This document shows positions 33,401 to 46,200 of a stretch of DNA of 64,000 nucleotides, in pieces. The stretch covers positions 108,506-172,505 of the forward strand of contig WTXG01000067.1 in the NCBI GenBank assembly GCA_022496185.1, read 5' to 3'. A program made the translations under genes and the position numbers. The stretch comes from Multifurca ochricompacta. Lineage: Eukaryota; Basidiomycota; Agaricomycetes; Russulales; Russulaceae. A model generated the notes under the pieces. That model saw only the letters and a program-made list of their open reading frames with translations. It was not told where the DNA came from and searched no databases. Positions within the stretch are counted from its first letter, which is position 1. Each line of letters opens with the position of its first letter.

Positions 33401-35425
33401 AGTCCAAGGAATCCAGGAGTGGCCTGTACCCACATGTGTCAAAGATGTGTGATCCTTCATAGGGTTCTGCAACTTTTATTGACGTTTTGTACAAGGATTC
33501 TCTGGGATTGCCCAACCACTAAACAGATTATTAAAGAAGGATGTACCCTGGCATTGGGGAAGTGAACAGCAACAGGCCTTCGAATGGATCCAGGATATTG
33601 TTGGTTCAGAGCCTGTTCTCCTGCAGCCAGACCTAGGATGCCCCTTTGAACTCGAAGTGGATGCATCTCACTTTGCTAATGGGGCTGTATTGAACCAAAG
33701 GGACACAAAGGGACTACTTCACCCAGTTGCCTTTTACTCCGAGACCTTCTCACTGGCTGAACAAAATTATGATATTTGGGATAGGGAATTGCTTGCCATT
33801 GTAAAAGCACTATGACACTGGTGACCATACTTAGCAGGAACCCCTCATCAAACCATCATTCACACTGATCACTCCAATCTCTTATACTGGAAGGAACCCC
33901 ATAAGATTAGTTAACAAGTAGCTCACAAAGTCCTAGAGCTAGAGGAATATAACTTCATACTGAAGCACATCGCAGGAAGTCATAATGCCCATGCAGACAC
34001 CTTGTCATGATGACCTGATCTGAACAATGGAGAGGAGGACAACAATGATATTACAGTACTCCCTGAAGAGGTCTTTGTGAAAGCGGCTGTCATTAGTCTT
34101 CACAACATGGATTTATGGGCTCAAGTATCACAAAATATGAATCAGCAGTTATGCCAATCATGGGCAGATGCACATAACCTGAAGAAGATTGATGGTCTTT
34201 GGTGGAAGGATGGAGACCGTCTTGTTGTCACCAGTGGCGACAACATTAAGAGGGGGGTGATCCATTTTCACCACAACCTCCCCTCTGTGGGCCACCCTGG
34301 CATTGCTAACATGTACACCCTGGCCAGACAAGACTACTGGTGGCCAAACATGAAGAAGGATGTGGAAAACTATGTGAAGGGATGCGCAGACTGCCAAGCC
34401 AATAAAGTAAACATGCACCCACACCCACCAGCACCATTCCCAATCACACCTATGGCCTCACTACCATTCCAGACCATCACCATGGATTTCATTGTCAAAC
34501 TTCCTATTTCCAGAGGCTTCGATTCCATTTTAACTGTCACCGACCATGACTACTCCAAGGCAGCTCTGTTCATACCCTGTAACAAATCCATCACAGTGGA
34601 GGGAGTCGCCAAACTATACCTGGATCATGTCTACAGACACTATGGTCTCCCTGAAAAGATCATTTCAGACTGTGACCTGTGCTTCACCTCCACATTCACC
34701 TGAGCACTTTGCAAAGTTCTGGATGTAACCCAAAACATCTTGACCGCCTACCATCCACAGACTGATGGACAGTCAGAGAGGACAAACCAGTGGCTGGAAC
34801 AATACCTTCATTTCTGGTGCAATAGACAACAGGATGACTGGGCAGACTGGTTGGCAACTGCAGAATTTGCACATAACTCTTGGCCCAATGGTACCACTAA
34901 AACCTCCCCATTTTCCCTTATCATGGGATGGACACCACAAACCACCTGGACTGATAAGCCCACTAATGTCCCATCAACTGTGCAGTGTATCAGCCAATGG
35001 GAGGAGATCAGGAAATTGGCCAATGAGAATCTGCTAAAGGCACAAAGGACCCTATCAGAGAAGCCCTCACAGTTCACACCTTATTGGACCAATGACTTGG
35101 TATGGCTGGAAGGGAAGAATATTTACATGTCACACCCCACAGCCAAATTAGCACCCTGACATCATGGACCTTTCAAGATAACATGGAAGCTGTCAGATGT
35201 GTCATATGAACTCAAGCTTCCATCCACATGGAAAATCCATCCAGTCTTCCATGCCAAACTCTTGATGCCCTACCAAGAAACATCCCTGCACGGGGAAAAC
35301 TTCCCGAGACCCCCCCTGAACTGATCGATGGAGAAGCAGAATGGGAAGTGGAGTGGATTCTAGACTCCCTATGTAAGGGATGAGGGCACAAACTGCATTA
35401 CCTTGTCAAGTGGAAGGGATTCCCA
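30415..35425 (+). pseudogene. E1 end of gag and pol (broken; split by a Tc1 derivative)
   Basis: Resumes E1 after E2: ILVEKAFAKKDF-stop at 30453, then protease with DSGATDNFISP (about 30590), interrupted at 31056 and resuming at 32651 (HRHWKVFSEEESQ). Reverse transcriptase [12 protein letters not shown] and [10 protein letters not shown] (about 33205), then RNase H and integrase (GQSERTNQWLEQYL at about 34760). It has many TGA/TAG stops and a frameshift in the reverse transcriptase. The chromodomain starts near 35330 (EWEVEWILDS) and is cut by solo LTR-C at 35425, resuming at 35940. CG dinucleotides are scarce compared with E2. Confidence 0.85.
31058..32650. mobile_element. Palindromic Tc1/mariner derivative (C-terminal transposase half in both arms; TA target)
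   Basis: 1593 bp, ends CAGTGGGTCAAAAAACTG and its inverse, flanked by TA at 31056-31057 and 32651-32652. The two arms (about 730 bp) are inverted copies and encode the same 148-residue frame on opposite strands. An inverted copy of the tip lies about 210 bp inside (ending near 31272), as in the element at 9375. Each arm, read in the transposase sense, shows the C-terminal Tc1 part (FQQDNDPKHNSKKA, LWERVVEEWNK) with stops; the middle keeps NWTVDDRKRILWSGE. It is inserted in E1 protease/RT between EAY and HRHWK. Non-autonomous. Confidence 0.9.
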
Positions 35426-35934
35426 TGTTGACACGGGATGTGTCTGGAGATGCTTCAGGCATCTGAGGATCGCTTTAGCTGTAGATAAGATTAGATTAGG
35501 TTCCGGAGTTTCGGACTTTTTACGATATCTTTATTACATTTCTTTCTCACCTTACTCAGCTGATTAGTGATGTCCTTAGTAATGTGCAGTAAGCATGTGA
35601 TATCTCTTTGGCCAATGGCCTTTATCCCTCTTTGTTTATTGTCCGGCACTTGTGGACTTACTCCCAGTGTGCACAGACCATTTCCCCTGGCCCCCATGGG
35701 TATATAAGGGTGTCTGTTTCGTCTCTTTCACTTCAGAGTTTCTTCAACCTCTGAAGTGTAAGTTGTACCATACTATCTACTTTCCTCTGACTAACCTCTC
35801 TTGTAGATACTTGTCTTTCTAGGTCAGTAGTATAGTTAATATAGAGTTTCTTCAACCTCTGAAGTATACTTGTCTTTCTAGCCTAACCCGCTACTAACCA
35901 CAGTCAGTATAACCAGCAGCATGATTGTTTGACA
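35426..35934 (+). mobile_element. Solo LTR-C in E1 chromodomain (TSD TCCCA)
   Basis: 509 bp, TGTTGACACGGG to GTTTGACA, flanked by TCCCA at 35421-35425 and 35935-35939. E2 shows the uninterrupted chromodomain ([12 protein letters not shown]) at this place. Confidence 0.92.
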
Positions 35935-38601
35935 TCCCAGACTCTGACAACTCATGGGAACCAGCCAGAAATATCTTTGCCCCGACCCTTATCTTGGAGT
36001 TTCACAACCGACATCTGGAAGTGCCTAGAGACAGTTAAAAGGAATGACCATCAGACCCTGACCAGACTCCCCAGTACATGCTCTCCCAGCAATGTTCTAA
36101 CACCATACACTCCATCATGTCTTTTGTCACTGCCAATGCTGCCGTCAATGCATTCACCTCCACTGTCGTAGTTGTTGAGAACTTTCCCTCTGCTCACCCT
36201 TCCACTCATCCTTCCTCTCCCATTGACTATGAAGCTGCCAAGGCCTGAGTCAAGAACCAATCCCCCAATCCTAATGACAACTTTGAACACTGTGAAGAAC
36301 CACATCCAAATGACCTGATAGGTATGGAGTTGGATGACAAGGTCCTGGAATTCCCTTTCTTCACCAACAACCCAAATTCCTCCATGTATTACCCATTGGA
36401 GATCACCATGGGTGACAGGACAGTTGCCATCACCAAGTACATCTTTTACACCAATGGGGGAATGGACGTGGCCAGATGTATGAAGAAGGATGGCCCAGTT
36501 TATGGAGCTCCAGTCTATTTGGAGGAAAGGTACACAGGTCGTTTACACCACACAATGACCAATGAACAGCTTGGACACCTGGCTGCAGAAGACTCTCAGG
36601 CCTTTGCCATCGATGAGGTGTTGAGTGACATGCGACTTCCACATCTCAAAGCTGAGGTAATGAGACTGCAGAAGAACCTGACCTTATGCAATACACTCAA
36701 CAAGCAATATAAAGAACATGTGAAGATGATGGCAAGGCTGACCAATGGGATGTTCCAAGTAGAGCAGGAACTGGTGGAGATTTGGAAAAGGTTGGAGAAA
36801 GGGGATGCATACCAAACCATTGCTGAGAGGTATGCCAATACATATGCCTGACCCCTACCCCCACTGTTACGACCCTACTCTTTTTCCTGACCCTGCACAC
36901 CATGCCTTATTCTTTGCACCATCCTTGATCTCCTCCTTCTCTGGACCACTCTTTGATGCCCTTGGCCTGTTGCCTTGGGACCTTCCTTGATGCCTGTGGC
37001 CTGTGTGCCCAGGACCCTACCCTGATTCCTGTGACATTGTTCATAGGACTGACCTCCCATGCTGCCATTTACACCTAACCTGCTGGTAGTTATGCTGCTA
37101 CACTGTTGGATGTATACCACCCTTCCTTGCTGCCTTGGCTTATGCCTTGGCCACTTCTCCTGACCCTGTCCCTGTGCTTGACACCCATAGGAACCCCTGA
37201 CATTGTCCCTGCCAATCTGACCAGTCCAGACAACTAGACGACTTTGGCTTGTACTTGACCCTCTGCCAGTCATGTGACCTCTGGCCATGTGATCCCTGAC
37301 CATGTGATCCTTGACCATGTGATCCCTGACCATGTGACTTTGGACCATGTGATCCCTGACCCTGATCACAGCATCTTCATCTGATCATTTACCCCTTTCT
37401 GATCACATGGCCCATCTGGCTTATCATTCGCTTCTCTGATTCCTGTGGGAGTATTCCCACATCCACCCTGACTCCTGTGGGACCTGTTATCTCCCCATTT
37501 ACCCCTGACCCTGGTGGGAATCCTCCCACACTGATATGACTCCTGTGGGGCTGTCCCACATGATTATGCTTCTGATAAGGCTTATCCTTATCATGGACTA
37601 TATTTGACATCTTATCTGCTATTGGATGATAAGGACTCTGACCCTGTTCCTGATTAGCTACAAACCAGATCTCCATACAGTATATAAGACCCTGTAGACA
37701 GTTTGTACAACCCTAGATTTGACCTCTTGGGCCTTCAGCCTAGAGATCTTAGACCCCAGAATCCATCAAAGCCTTTTCCCCTTCTTTTGCGCCTTTGAGA
37801 TCCTTACAGGGACCCCCATTGCCTCTGGCAATGGGTGTGTACCCTTCCTTTTGAACCTTCTTGCTGCTTCATAGGGCTTCAGCACACTCAGCTTGGCCCT
37901 GTTCCCACTCAACAGCCTTAGGGGATTAGCTCCCTGTGGCTGACTCTTCCTGTCTTCCTCTGTGCTTGGTTATGGCACATTTTCCTATCCATCCTGAAGC
38001 TAAGAGGCTAGCCCTGTTGTGCTAGGCCTGTTGTAGATCCCGGACCCATAGTGTCGGGTGCCGCGGAAGTGGCTGACTAGTGCCGGACTAGTGGACTTAA
38101 GCCGATCGGTGCATGTCACACAGAACACCCCGCTGAGTGTTACACCCACGGTTGTTGGGGGCTGCCCCTATGCTGCTGCCAAATTGGTTTGAGATGCCAC
38201 ATATGCACAAGAACCCCTGTGGCGAGACATGTTGGCATTGTGACAGTAAGTACCATATCAGTTGGAACTGTCCTCTCAACCACAAGTGGTGCCAGCACTG
38301 TCATAGCGACCTGCACTGGAGCAGGTTCTGTATCTTCTGCCACATAGGAGTTGCCCCGACGATTGTCAATCCATCCAGATGGTGTGGCAAATGTTTATGC
38401 CACAACTTGGGACACCATGAACTGGACTGTCCCATCCATGACTTGTGTCAATTGTGTGGCCAATGCAGCCCCTACAGATTCCTCCGCACCCACAGGTGTC
38501 CCCAAGACTTGGACAAGGAGAACTACACCATAGATGATTGTAATGTAGCTGATGACTATTTGGACTTGGTGCAGGATGATGATGGTACGAGTCATTTCTA
38601 G
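35935..38601 (+). pseudogene. E1 chromodomain end and zinc-knuckle ORF (broken; split by solo LTR-A)
   Basis: Same order as in E2: the chromodomain end, the acidic/Pro-rich part, the middle domain (YYPLEITMGDRTVAITKYIF), the coiled coil ([16 protein letters not shown]), then after LTR-A the Cys/His-rich end ([32 protein letters not shown]). A TGA at about 36247 and another at 38190 interrupt it. The knuckle Cys and His residues are kept in this otherwise decayed copy. Confidence 0.8.
36865..38144 (+). mobile_element. Solo LTR-A in E1 zinc-knuckle ORF (TSD CCCAC)
   Basis: 1280 bp, TGTTACGACC to GTGTTACA, flanked by CCCAC at 36860-36864 and 38145-38149. It contains several copies of CCTGACCATGTGATC (37270-37370) and a TATATAAGACC promoter element near 37681. 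It serves as the empty-site reference for the hAT insertion in the other LTR-A. Confidence 0.92.
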
Positions 38602-38632
38602 CCAGGTCTGCTAGAACCAGAAGAGGGGGTGA

Positions 38633-39217
38633 TGTTACAGTCTCTACCGTCTAACCCCATTTTCTTCACTCTCCCCAATGATAACCCCTCTTTACCGCCC
38701 ACTCTGCACTTCCTCATTACGTCTCCATCCTGGGACCCATCACGTGCTCTGCTTCCGTCCCTGTGATTCATTTTGTACTTGTTGACTCAACATTTACCTA
38801 TGTTTGATCCCTTATCTCTTATCTTCTTATCTTTATGACTGGACACTTACTTAATCCCCTATCAGAAGCCTGGCTTTATGCTGTCTGCTTTCGGATATTC
38901 AGGCCCACTTGACTCTGTACCCTTATCTCGTAGACGCCCACTGAATTACGTATATAAGTCCACTGTAGCTACCTTGTAGACCTCAGACTTGACTTATTGA
39001 ATACATCAGTGCTTGTCTTCTGGACATCCCCTTGAATCTTTGACTCATTTGTCTCAGTGCTTTTGGCATTTGTCTGCTCAACATTGTCTTAGGGAGCAGC
39101 CCCTTGGACTTTGACTTGTCCCATTTCAACTCCAAGGAGCCTTATTGGTTTCTAACCTGAACCTACAAATCGTGCTGTCACACAAGTCATGTGGAATGTC
39201 CCACACTGGGCGTAACA
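38633..39217 (+). repeat. E1 3' LTR (LTR-D)
   Basis: 585 bp, TGTTACAGTC to GGGCGTAACA, preceded by the purine-rich tract GAAGAGGGGGTGA. The right neighbour is the pol of E3, with no duplicated target bases. Confidence 0.9.
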
Positions 39218-40541
39218 CCTAGGTACTCAACGCTTCGCTGTTCAAAAGAACACTTTGCTGGTTTGAGGTACAGATCATGCTCGTGCAGTATATCCAGCAC
39301 CTGATGCACTCACTCTTGATGGTGATTCAAATCATCAGTGGTGGTGACCAGGATGTCATCCATGTAGACCACTACTTCGCCAGTAAGGATGAGGTCATGA
39401 AAGATGTGATTCATCATGGACTGGAATGTTGCTGGCAAATTTGTAAGTCCAAAGAACATGACATTTGGTTTGAACAACCCTTGGTTCATCTTAAATGCCG
39501 CTTTGCATTGGTCACCTTCTTTGATCCTGACATTATTGTAGCCCCAACGCACATCCATCTTTGAAAAGAGGTATTTATTCTGCATGGTGTCAATAAGTTC
39601 AGAGATGAGTGGTAGGGGGTAGGCATTCTTTACGGTATAGGCATTAATCCTCCAGTAGTCCTGGACTGGTTGCAGCTTGCCATCCTTCTTTTTGATGAAG
39701 AAGAAGGGTGAGGCATACTGTGACTTGGACAGACAAATGTACCCCTTGGCCAGAAGCTCTTCAAGGAACTCAGTAAGTGCAACCTGCTCAGATTGGGATA
39801 GCGGATAGATTTTGCAATCTATAGCAGCCGGCATATCAGGGAGAAGGTTGATGGCATGATCCCATGGTCACTCCAGTGGAAAGCGGTGTGATTCCTCTTT
39901 GGAGAACACCTTCCAATGTTGATGGTAAGTGCTTGGCACCACATCATGGTAAGTTTTCTCAGTCTGTCCCTGTACTGCCTTCTGGGCCAGTTCTGACACT
40001 TTGGTGACATAACAATGACCAGGGTCATCTTCTTCCTCTGTATGTATGGCTTTTGCTGCCAGATGTCTGACTGTGTAATCATAGCCAAGTGACGTGACAA
40101 TGGTTGGGTATGAGTCTTTATCCATTGTTGCATCAGCCCAGTTAATTCTTGGTTCAAAAGCAGCAAGCCATGGGTACCCCAGAATGAGGTCTTCATCTCC
40201 CAGATCAGTAATCAAGAAGCAAATGACCTTTGTTACTTCTCCAACTTGGACATTCAGGTCAGTATAGTGGGTAATTTTTCTGGTGCAATTGGCCATCCCA
40301 TCAATGTTCCAGATGTTCTTTTCCTGGGGAAGTGCCAGCTTCCCTAGGCCCATTGTTTTGATTAGTTGTGGGTGAATGAAGTTGTCTGTAGCTCCAGAGT
40401 CTACTAAAATGTCTCAGTCGGCCGTCCTCTGTGTAGTTTCAAAATGAACTGGTATTTTTAATGACTTGAATCGACTAGCATACACAGAGGTGACATGGAG
40501 TGCTCATGCCCAGGCCGATGGGTTTGAGCCTAACAAAAATC
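39218..40541 (-). pseudogene. E3 pol, N-terminal part
   Basis: Protease region (MGLGKLALPQEKNIWNIDG, LGYPWLAAFEPRINW) with a stop near the active site, then the reverse transcriptase ([34 protein letters not shown] at about 39360). It ends after the YLGV region at E1's LTR. RNase H, integrase and downstream ORFs are missing. Confidence 0.82.
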
Positions 40542-42645
40542 CTTCTTTGCAAATGCCTTTTCTACCAGGATGGTGCACACTTCCTCACTCTCTTTCATCA
40601 TATTAGCCCATATGTCCTGGGCTTTCTCTTCCTTTGACCACTTGTCCACAGTGGGTGGGTTATTCTGAGCAGGGGCTTCTGGCATAGTGGTTGCTGTTGT
40701 GACACATGCTCCCTTCTTGGGACAGTCCCAAGACATATGTCCCAATGCTTTGCAACGAAAGCATCACCCTTCTTTCATCAGTGTCTGCTGCTCATCTTCC
40801 ATAAGCATTGCCTGGGCTCGGGCTCGGTCCGCAGAGGTATCCATAGCATTTGGATCCCACTGGGTGTGCTGTGCAGGCTTCACTCCAAAAGCAGCCTTCC
40901 ACTGATCTCAAATTTTTCCCTTTTTGGTGTTGACTCCAAAGCGTGTCTGGAAGTTGAGGTAATCCTGCTGCTGTCGTCAGGCAGCATCAACCCAACTGTC
41001 CCAGTCATGAGGGTGGTGGAACTGGATAATATTTTTAACCAGCAGGTTGGGTAGTCCTTGTGAAAAGAGGTCTAGCATTGCCTCTTCATCTGTGTCATAG
41101 CTGGCCTGTTATGAACCCCACTATGTCATCTTTTTCCTTCATTTGTGCCTTGTGACTTGTTGTTTGACCTTGTTTGATCCTTGTTGACTGCAGTTGCACC
41201 TCCTTTTGTACATATTTGTTCCTTATCTTTGACCTGGGCTGTGCTTATCTATGACTCATACTTTACATCAGGACTCTTACATATTTTCCCACCAGAATCG
41301 CGACTATACCAGATACGTCTAGGTATATTCTCATCTGACCCACTCTGGCCCCATTTCCCCTTTTAGTTACATTATGACTTTGTTGACATGCCAAGTACTG
41401 TACTCCGATTCAGACCCCGACCTCTATTACATATATAAGGCCCACCTAGGTAGCCCTGTATGCCTTAGACTTGACTTCTTAATTGACTTGGTGCATTACC
41501 TTCTGGGTGATCTCTAAGACCTGACTCTTGATTCATCTCAGTGCTTCTGGCACTCTTCCGCTCACCAGTACTTGGGGATTAGCTCCTGAGTATTGACTTC
41601 TCATCCAACCTCCATGCACTTGAAAGACAGTGTACACTTGACTTTGTAGTTTTGCTACACAACTTCGTCACACATTGTGCTGAATGCCTGCACCAGGCAT
41701 TACATGGCCCTATTGGCCAGGCTTCTGAACTTGGTGACATATGTGTCTAGTTCTCCTTTCTCCATTCTGAGGGATTTCAATTCCCGGGCTGCCTTCTGTT
41801 TGGCCTGCCCATCCGTGAAGGCATCTTTGAACCTCTGGGCAATGGTCTCCCAAAGACCTTCACTCATGGTATGACGCCCACTTTCAACCTGCTCGTTTAA
41901 CCACTCCAACTGCTCCATGGTCCAGTCATCTACTGCATCCCCTCAAATTAAGGAAAGGAACAGATTGGCACATTGGAATGGATTGACAATCTGCGGGATG
42001 TCATGATTGAAGTTTTTAAAGGTCATGAACTCCAACATGAACTTTTTGCTCTGTGAGCAGTCCCCAACAAATGTTTGGGGTAGCACTCCTGACAAATGTC
42101 CTGAAGGGGGAGGAATGTTTGGTGGTGCCACCATGGGGGCCAGTGGGGCGGGGTCTGGGAGTTGGGCGGCAATGGTAGACATGTGTCGGTGGGATGGGGT
42201 GACAGTGTTTGTGGATTGTATCAATATCTGGGGAGTTGTCAAAGCAGGGGCTCTGAACATGACAACTGCAGGTGCAACTGGAAACATAGTTGCTGCTAAT
42301 GCTGGTGCTTCTTCTTCACTTGGTTCTTCTACGTACTCCTCTGGTTCGGAGTCTGTGACAATGGCTGGAGGGTTTTCTCTCCATGGGCCTAGTCCAAATT
42401 TGGGTGGGGCAGGTCCTGTAGTGACCCAAGAGTGTCAGCTGTCCAAGTATCAGATGCAATACCAAACTCTTTTCTCGTTGTCATATTCTACTGGTTGGTA
42501 TCTTCTGTTGTGATAGATGTAGTATCCAAACTCAGACTCAAAGTCTTTCCAGGTGGCAGAGCCAAGTACTTGCTGTGAAAGATTATTCTCATCTCTGCGT
42601 TTGATGAGTTCTTCTCAAAAGAGGGTCTGACTGTGGCTGGAAGCC
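40530..42645 (-). pseudogene. E3 gag (split by solo LTR-B)
   Basis: Begins MASSHSQTLF next to the 5' LTR, includes FVGDCSQSKKFMLEF and the helical tail, is interrupted by the solo LTR at 41107-41704, and continues with the knuckle region to KEEKAQDIWANMMKES and KKDFC-stop at 40530. Several TGA/TAG stops. Confidence 0.8.
41107..41704 (+). mobile_element. Solo LTR-B in E3 gag (TSD TGGCC)
   Basis: 598 bp, TGTTATGAACC to GGCATTACA, flanked by TGGCC at 41102-41106 and 41705-41709. TATATAA at about 41432 and AGACTTGACTT at 41467 repeat the promoter and self-primer layout. It is the complete reference copy of this LTR. Confidence 0.92.
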
Positions 42646-42666
42646 ATGGTGAGAGACTTGACTTGA

Positions 42667-43249
42667 TGTTATGTCTGGTGCAGGACGTTCCACACAACTT
42701 GTGTGACAGCATTGTACGTGTATTCGGATAAGAAGCCAATAAGACCTCTTGGAGTTAAGTGGGACAAGTCAAAGTCAAAGGGGCTGTTCCCTAAGACAAT
42801 GTTAAGCAGGAAAGTGCCAAAAGCCACTGAGACGGACAAGTCAGAGGTCCAAAGGGAAAGTCCAGAAGACAGCACCAATGTATTCAATAAGTTAGTCTGA
42901 GGTCTACATTGTAGTTACAGTGGACTTATATATGTAATCAAATGGGCATCTACAAGATAAGGAAATGGAGTCAAGTGGGCCTGAATATACAAAAGTGGAG
43001 GGCATAAAGCCTGGCTTCTTATAGGGAATTAAGTAAGTGTCCAGTCTTAGAGATAAGGAGATAGAGAGATAAGGGGGTAAACATAGGTAAACAATGGGTC
43101 AACAGATACAGAGCAAGTCATGGGGATGGAAGAAGAGCATGTGATGGATCCCAGGATGGAGATGTAATTAAAAATGCAGTGTAGGTGGGAGAGCTGGGTT
43201 CGCATTGGGGAGGGTAAGAAAAGGGGTGCACTTGGTGGGGTTTGTAACA
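42667..43249 (-). repeat. E3 5' LTR (LTR-D)
   Basis: 583 bp, TGTTATGTCTGG to GTTTGTAACA on the plus strand. The adjacent primer-binding site is present, but the matching R sequence in this LTR has lost one base. Confidence 0.88.
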
Positions 43250-46200
43250 GTGGTCCAGATAAAGCTTGGTGACTCCTTTGGCTGAGATTGTTTTGTTACA
43301 GGGGATGAAGAGCATGGCTTTTGAGCAATCGTGGTCCGTGATGGTAAGTATTGAGTCATATCCCTGTGACTGTGGTAATTTGACAATAAAATCCATAGCA
43401 ATGGTCTGGAAGGGAGTGGTTTGATTGGTGTGATGGCGAGAGCACTGGCGGTTCGGGTGGTGTGTTACTTTGTTCACTTGGCATTCCACACATCCTTTGA
43501 CATATGCTTCCATGTCCTTTTTCATGTTTGGCCACCAGTAGTCATGCTTGGTGAGGCGTACATGTTTGCAATGCCAGGGTGTCCTGCAGAGGGAAGGTTG
43601 TGGTGAAAATGGATCACCCCCCTCTTAACGTTGTTGCCACCGGTGACAACCAACTGATCACCATCTTTCCACCAGAGGCCATTCTTCATTTTTATATTGT
43701 GCAGCTCCACCCAAGACTTGCATAGTTCTTGGTTCATGTTCTGCATTACTTGGGCCCATAAATCCATATCATGGAGGCTAATGACAGCAGTTTTTGCAAA
43801 AACATCTTCCAGTAAGACCATGATATTATCATTGTCATCCTCCCCTTCATTGCTATTGGCTGGTCTAGACAAGGCATCTGCTTGTGCATTACAGGCTCCT
43901 GGGAGATGCTTGAGTACAAAGTTGTACTCTTCGAGCTCCAAGACTTCTTGCACCACCCATCGACTAATTTTATGGGGTTCTCACCAGTAGAGGAGGTTGG
44001 AGTGGTCAGTATAAATGACAGTCTTGTGTGGGATCCAGCCAAGTATGGCTGCCAATGTCATAGTGCTTTACAATAGCCAATAATTCTCTATCCCAGATGT
44101 CATAGTTCCTTTCTGCTGATGAGAAGGTCTTGGAATAAAATGTGACCAGGTGAAGGATTCCTGCATGATCATGTTGTGATAGGACAGCCCTGTTGGCATA
44201 CATGGAGGCAATCGACTTCAAGTTCAAAAGGTTTTTCCAGGTCTGGTTGGATGAGGACAGGCTCAGAACTGATGATTGTCTTTATTCGCTTGAATGCTTC
44301 TTGTTGTGGTGTGTCCCAATGCCAAGGCATGTCCTTTTTCAATAGATCATTAAGTGGTCTGGCAATGGCAGAGAATCCTTTGATGAAACACCAGTAGAAG
44401 TTGCAAAAACTGATGAATGATCTGACATCTTTGGTGCACTGGGGAGTTGACCAATCCCGAATACCTTGCACCTTTACAGGGTCCATACGCACTTGGCCTC
44501 CTTCTAGGATAACACCCAAATATTCGACACTGGTCTGTTCAAAGGAGCACTTGGCTGGCTTTAGATAGAGGTCGTATTTCGTCAGGATGTCAAGTACTTC
44601 ATGAACTCAGGTTCAGTGGTGGTGAAGGTTGTCTCTGGTGGCTACTAGGATATCGTCCATATATACAACTACTTCTTCTGTGAGGATAAGGTTGCAGAAG
44701 ATATGATTCATCATTGACTGAAAGGTTGCTGGCAAATTGGTCAGACCAAATGTCACAGCTAGGTGTGCGCTGTGTCAAGTCATCGTTCGGGATCCAAGGT
44801 GATCCAAAGCAAGTTCTCCTATCAAGACTGATCAGGAGAAATCAAGGCCAAGACAGCAGTCAAGACCAGTCAAGCTATCAAGATCAAGAGGGTGATCAAG
44901 ATAACGTCTAACCCACTGACTCAAGAGGGGCACATGCGAGATGCGGAGTCAAGCAGCGATGCAACGGTCCTGCTACAAGTTTCTGGGGTTCGAAGGCTCT
45001 TTAAGTTGCGACTTAAAGAGTTCAAGGGAATTTCACAGTGAGTTCTGAACACCTGAATTGAACACAGGAGAACAGACTTTAGGTCTGTTCCCTTTAGTTG
45101 GGCAGGCTTAAATACATGATGTGGGAGCTATTTAGGAAAGAGTCTAGCCAGTAGTAAGGACAAGTAAATAATAAATGAGATCATAGCTGTGTCACAGATG
45201 ATATCATAGATAAGTATACTTGCATCATGGAGAAGGTAAATATGGGGGCTAGATCTCATACAGAGGGGGTTGAACCCTTCTGTAATCAGATGATCAGTAG
45301 ATAGCTCATTGGGTAGTTTAAGAAAGAAAAACAAAGACAGTCAAAGGATCAAAATGTTACACCAAAGAACATTATGTTGGGTTCAAAAAGTCCTTGGTTG
45401 GTTTTGAAGGTGACCTTGGGCTGGTCACCATCTTGAATGCAGATATTATTGTATCCCCAGCGAATGTCCATTTTGGAAAATAAGGCCTTGTTGTGCATTT
45501 TATCGATGATTTCAGATATCAGGGGAAGTGGGTAGTTGTTTTTCACCGTAAGCTCATTGATCTGTCGGTAATCCTGTACTGGTCGTAACTTTCTGTCCTT
45601 CTTTTTAATGAAGAAGAAGGGTGAAGCATAAGGAGAGTTCAATGGTTGGATATATCCTTTAGCCAAATGTTCTTCCAAGAAAGTTGAAAGCACTTCCTTC
45701 TCAGGCTGAGACAGTGGGTAGATCTTACAGTCAACTGCTTGTGGGGCATTCAGGACAAAGTCAATGGCATGATCCCATGGCCGAGAAGGGGGAAAGCGCT
45801 GCGACTCTTCTTCTGAGAAAACTTTTTGATGTTGATGGTATTCTTTGGGGACCACCTCCTCAAATGTCTTTTCCAGGTTCTTCTGTGCCTCTGCTTGAGC
45901 CAGCTCTGATGCCTTCATAACATAACAGTACACCTGATCCACAGGTTCTATATCACTCCAGGTGACAGCCAATCTCATGATGATAGCATGGGTCAGAGGG
46001 TGTCATGCAGCATAGTTGTACCCCAAAGATGTAATGAGGACCAGGTAGAATTCTTTGTCCATTGTTGCTTCTGCCCAGTTAATCTTTGGTTCGAATGCAG
46101 CCAACCATGGATACCCCAAAACCATGTCTTCGTCACCCAGGTCCATGATGAGGAAATGGAGTTGTTTAGTCCATTCTCTGACCTGTACTTCCAAATCACA

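Larger units (their letters stand above)
20860..39217 (+). mobile_element. Ty3/gypsy chromovirus E1 (family 'LTR-D'), interrupted four times
   Basis: Both 585-bp LTRs are present (20860-21444 and 38633-39217), in the same orientation and nearly identical apart from CpG-type transitions. Between them lie gag, pol, chromodomain and the extra zinc-knuckle ORF. It is split by E2 (22939-30414), a palindromic Tc1 derivative (31058-32650), solo LTR-C (35426-35934) and solo LTR-A (36865-38144). Host flanks do not match (ACATA on the left, CCTAG on the right), so a duplication is missing. Many CGA Arg codons have become TGA or CAA, so it is dead. Confidence 0.88.
39218..43249 (-). mobile_element. Chromovirus E3, 3' half missing
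   Basis: Minus-strand sister of E1/E2 with its 5' LTR (42667-43249), gag and the first part of pol. It is cut at 39218 inside the reverse transcriptase where E1's LTR abuts. Its 5' LTR lies in the integrase of E4 (KLYLDH), so E3 inserted into E4. Confidence 0.85.

Noticed and set aside
37270..37370. Direct repeats (CCTGACCATGTGATC) that could suggest a CRISPR array
   Set aside because: Units are contiguous with spacers of only a few bases, lie inside LTR-A, and the organism is a fungus.
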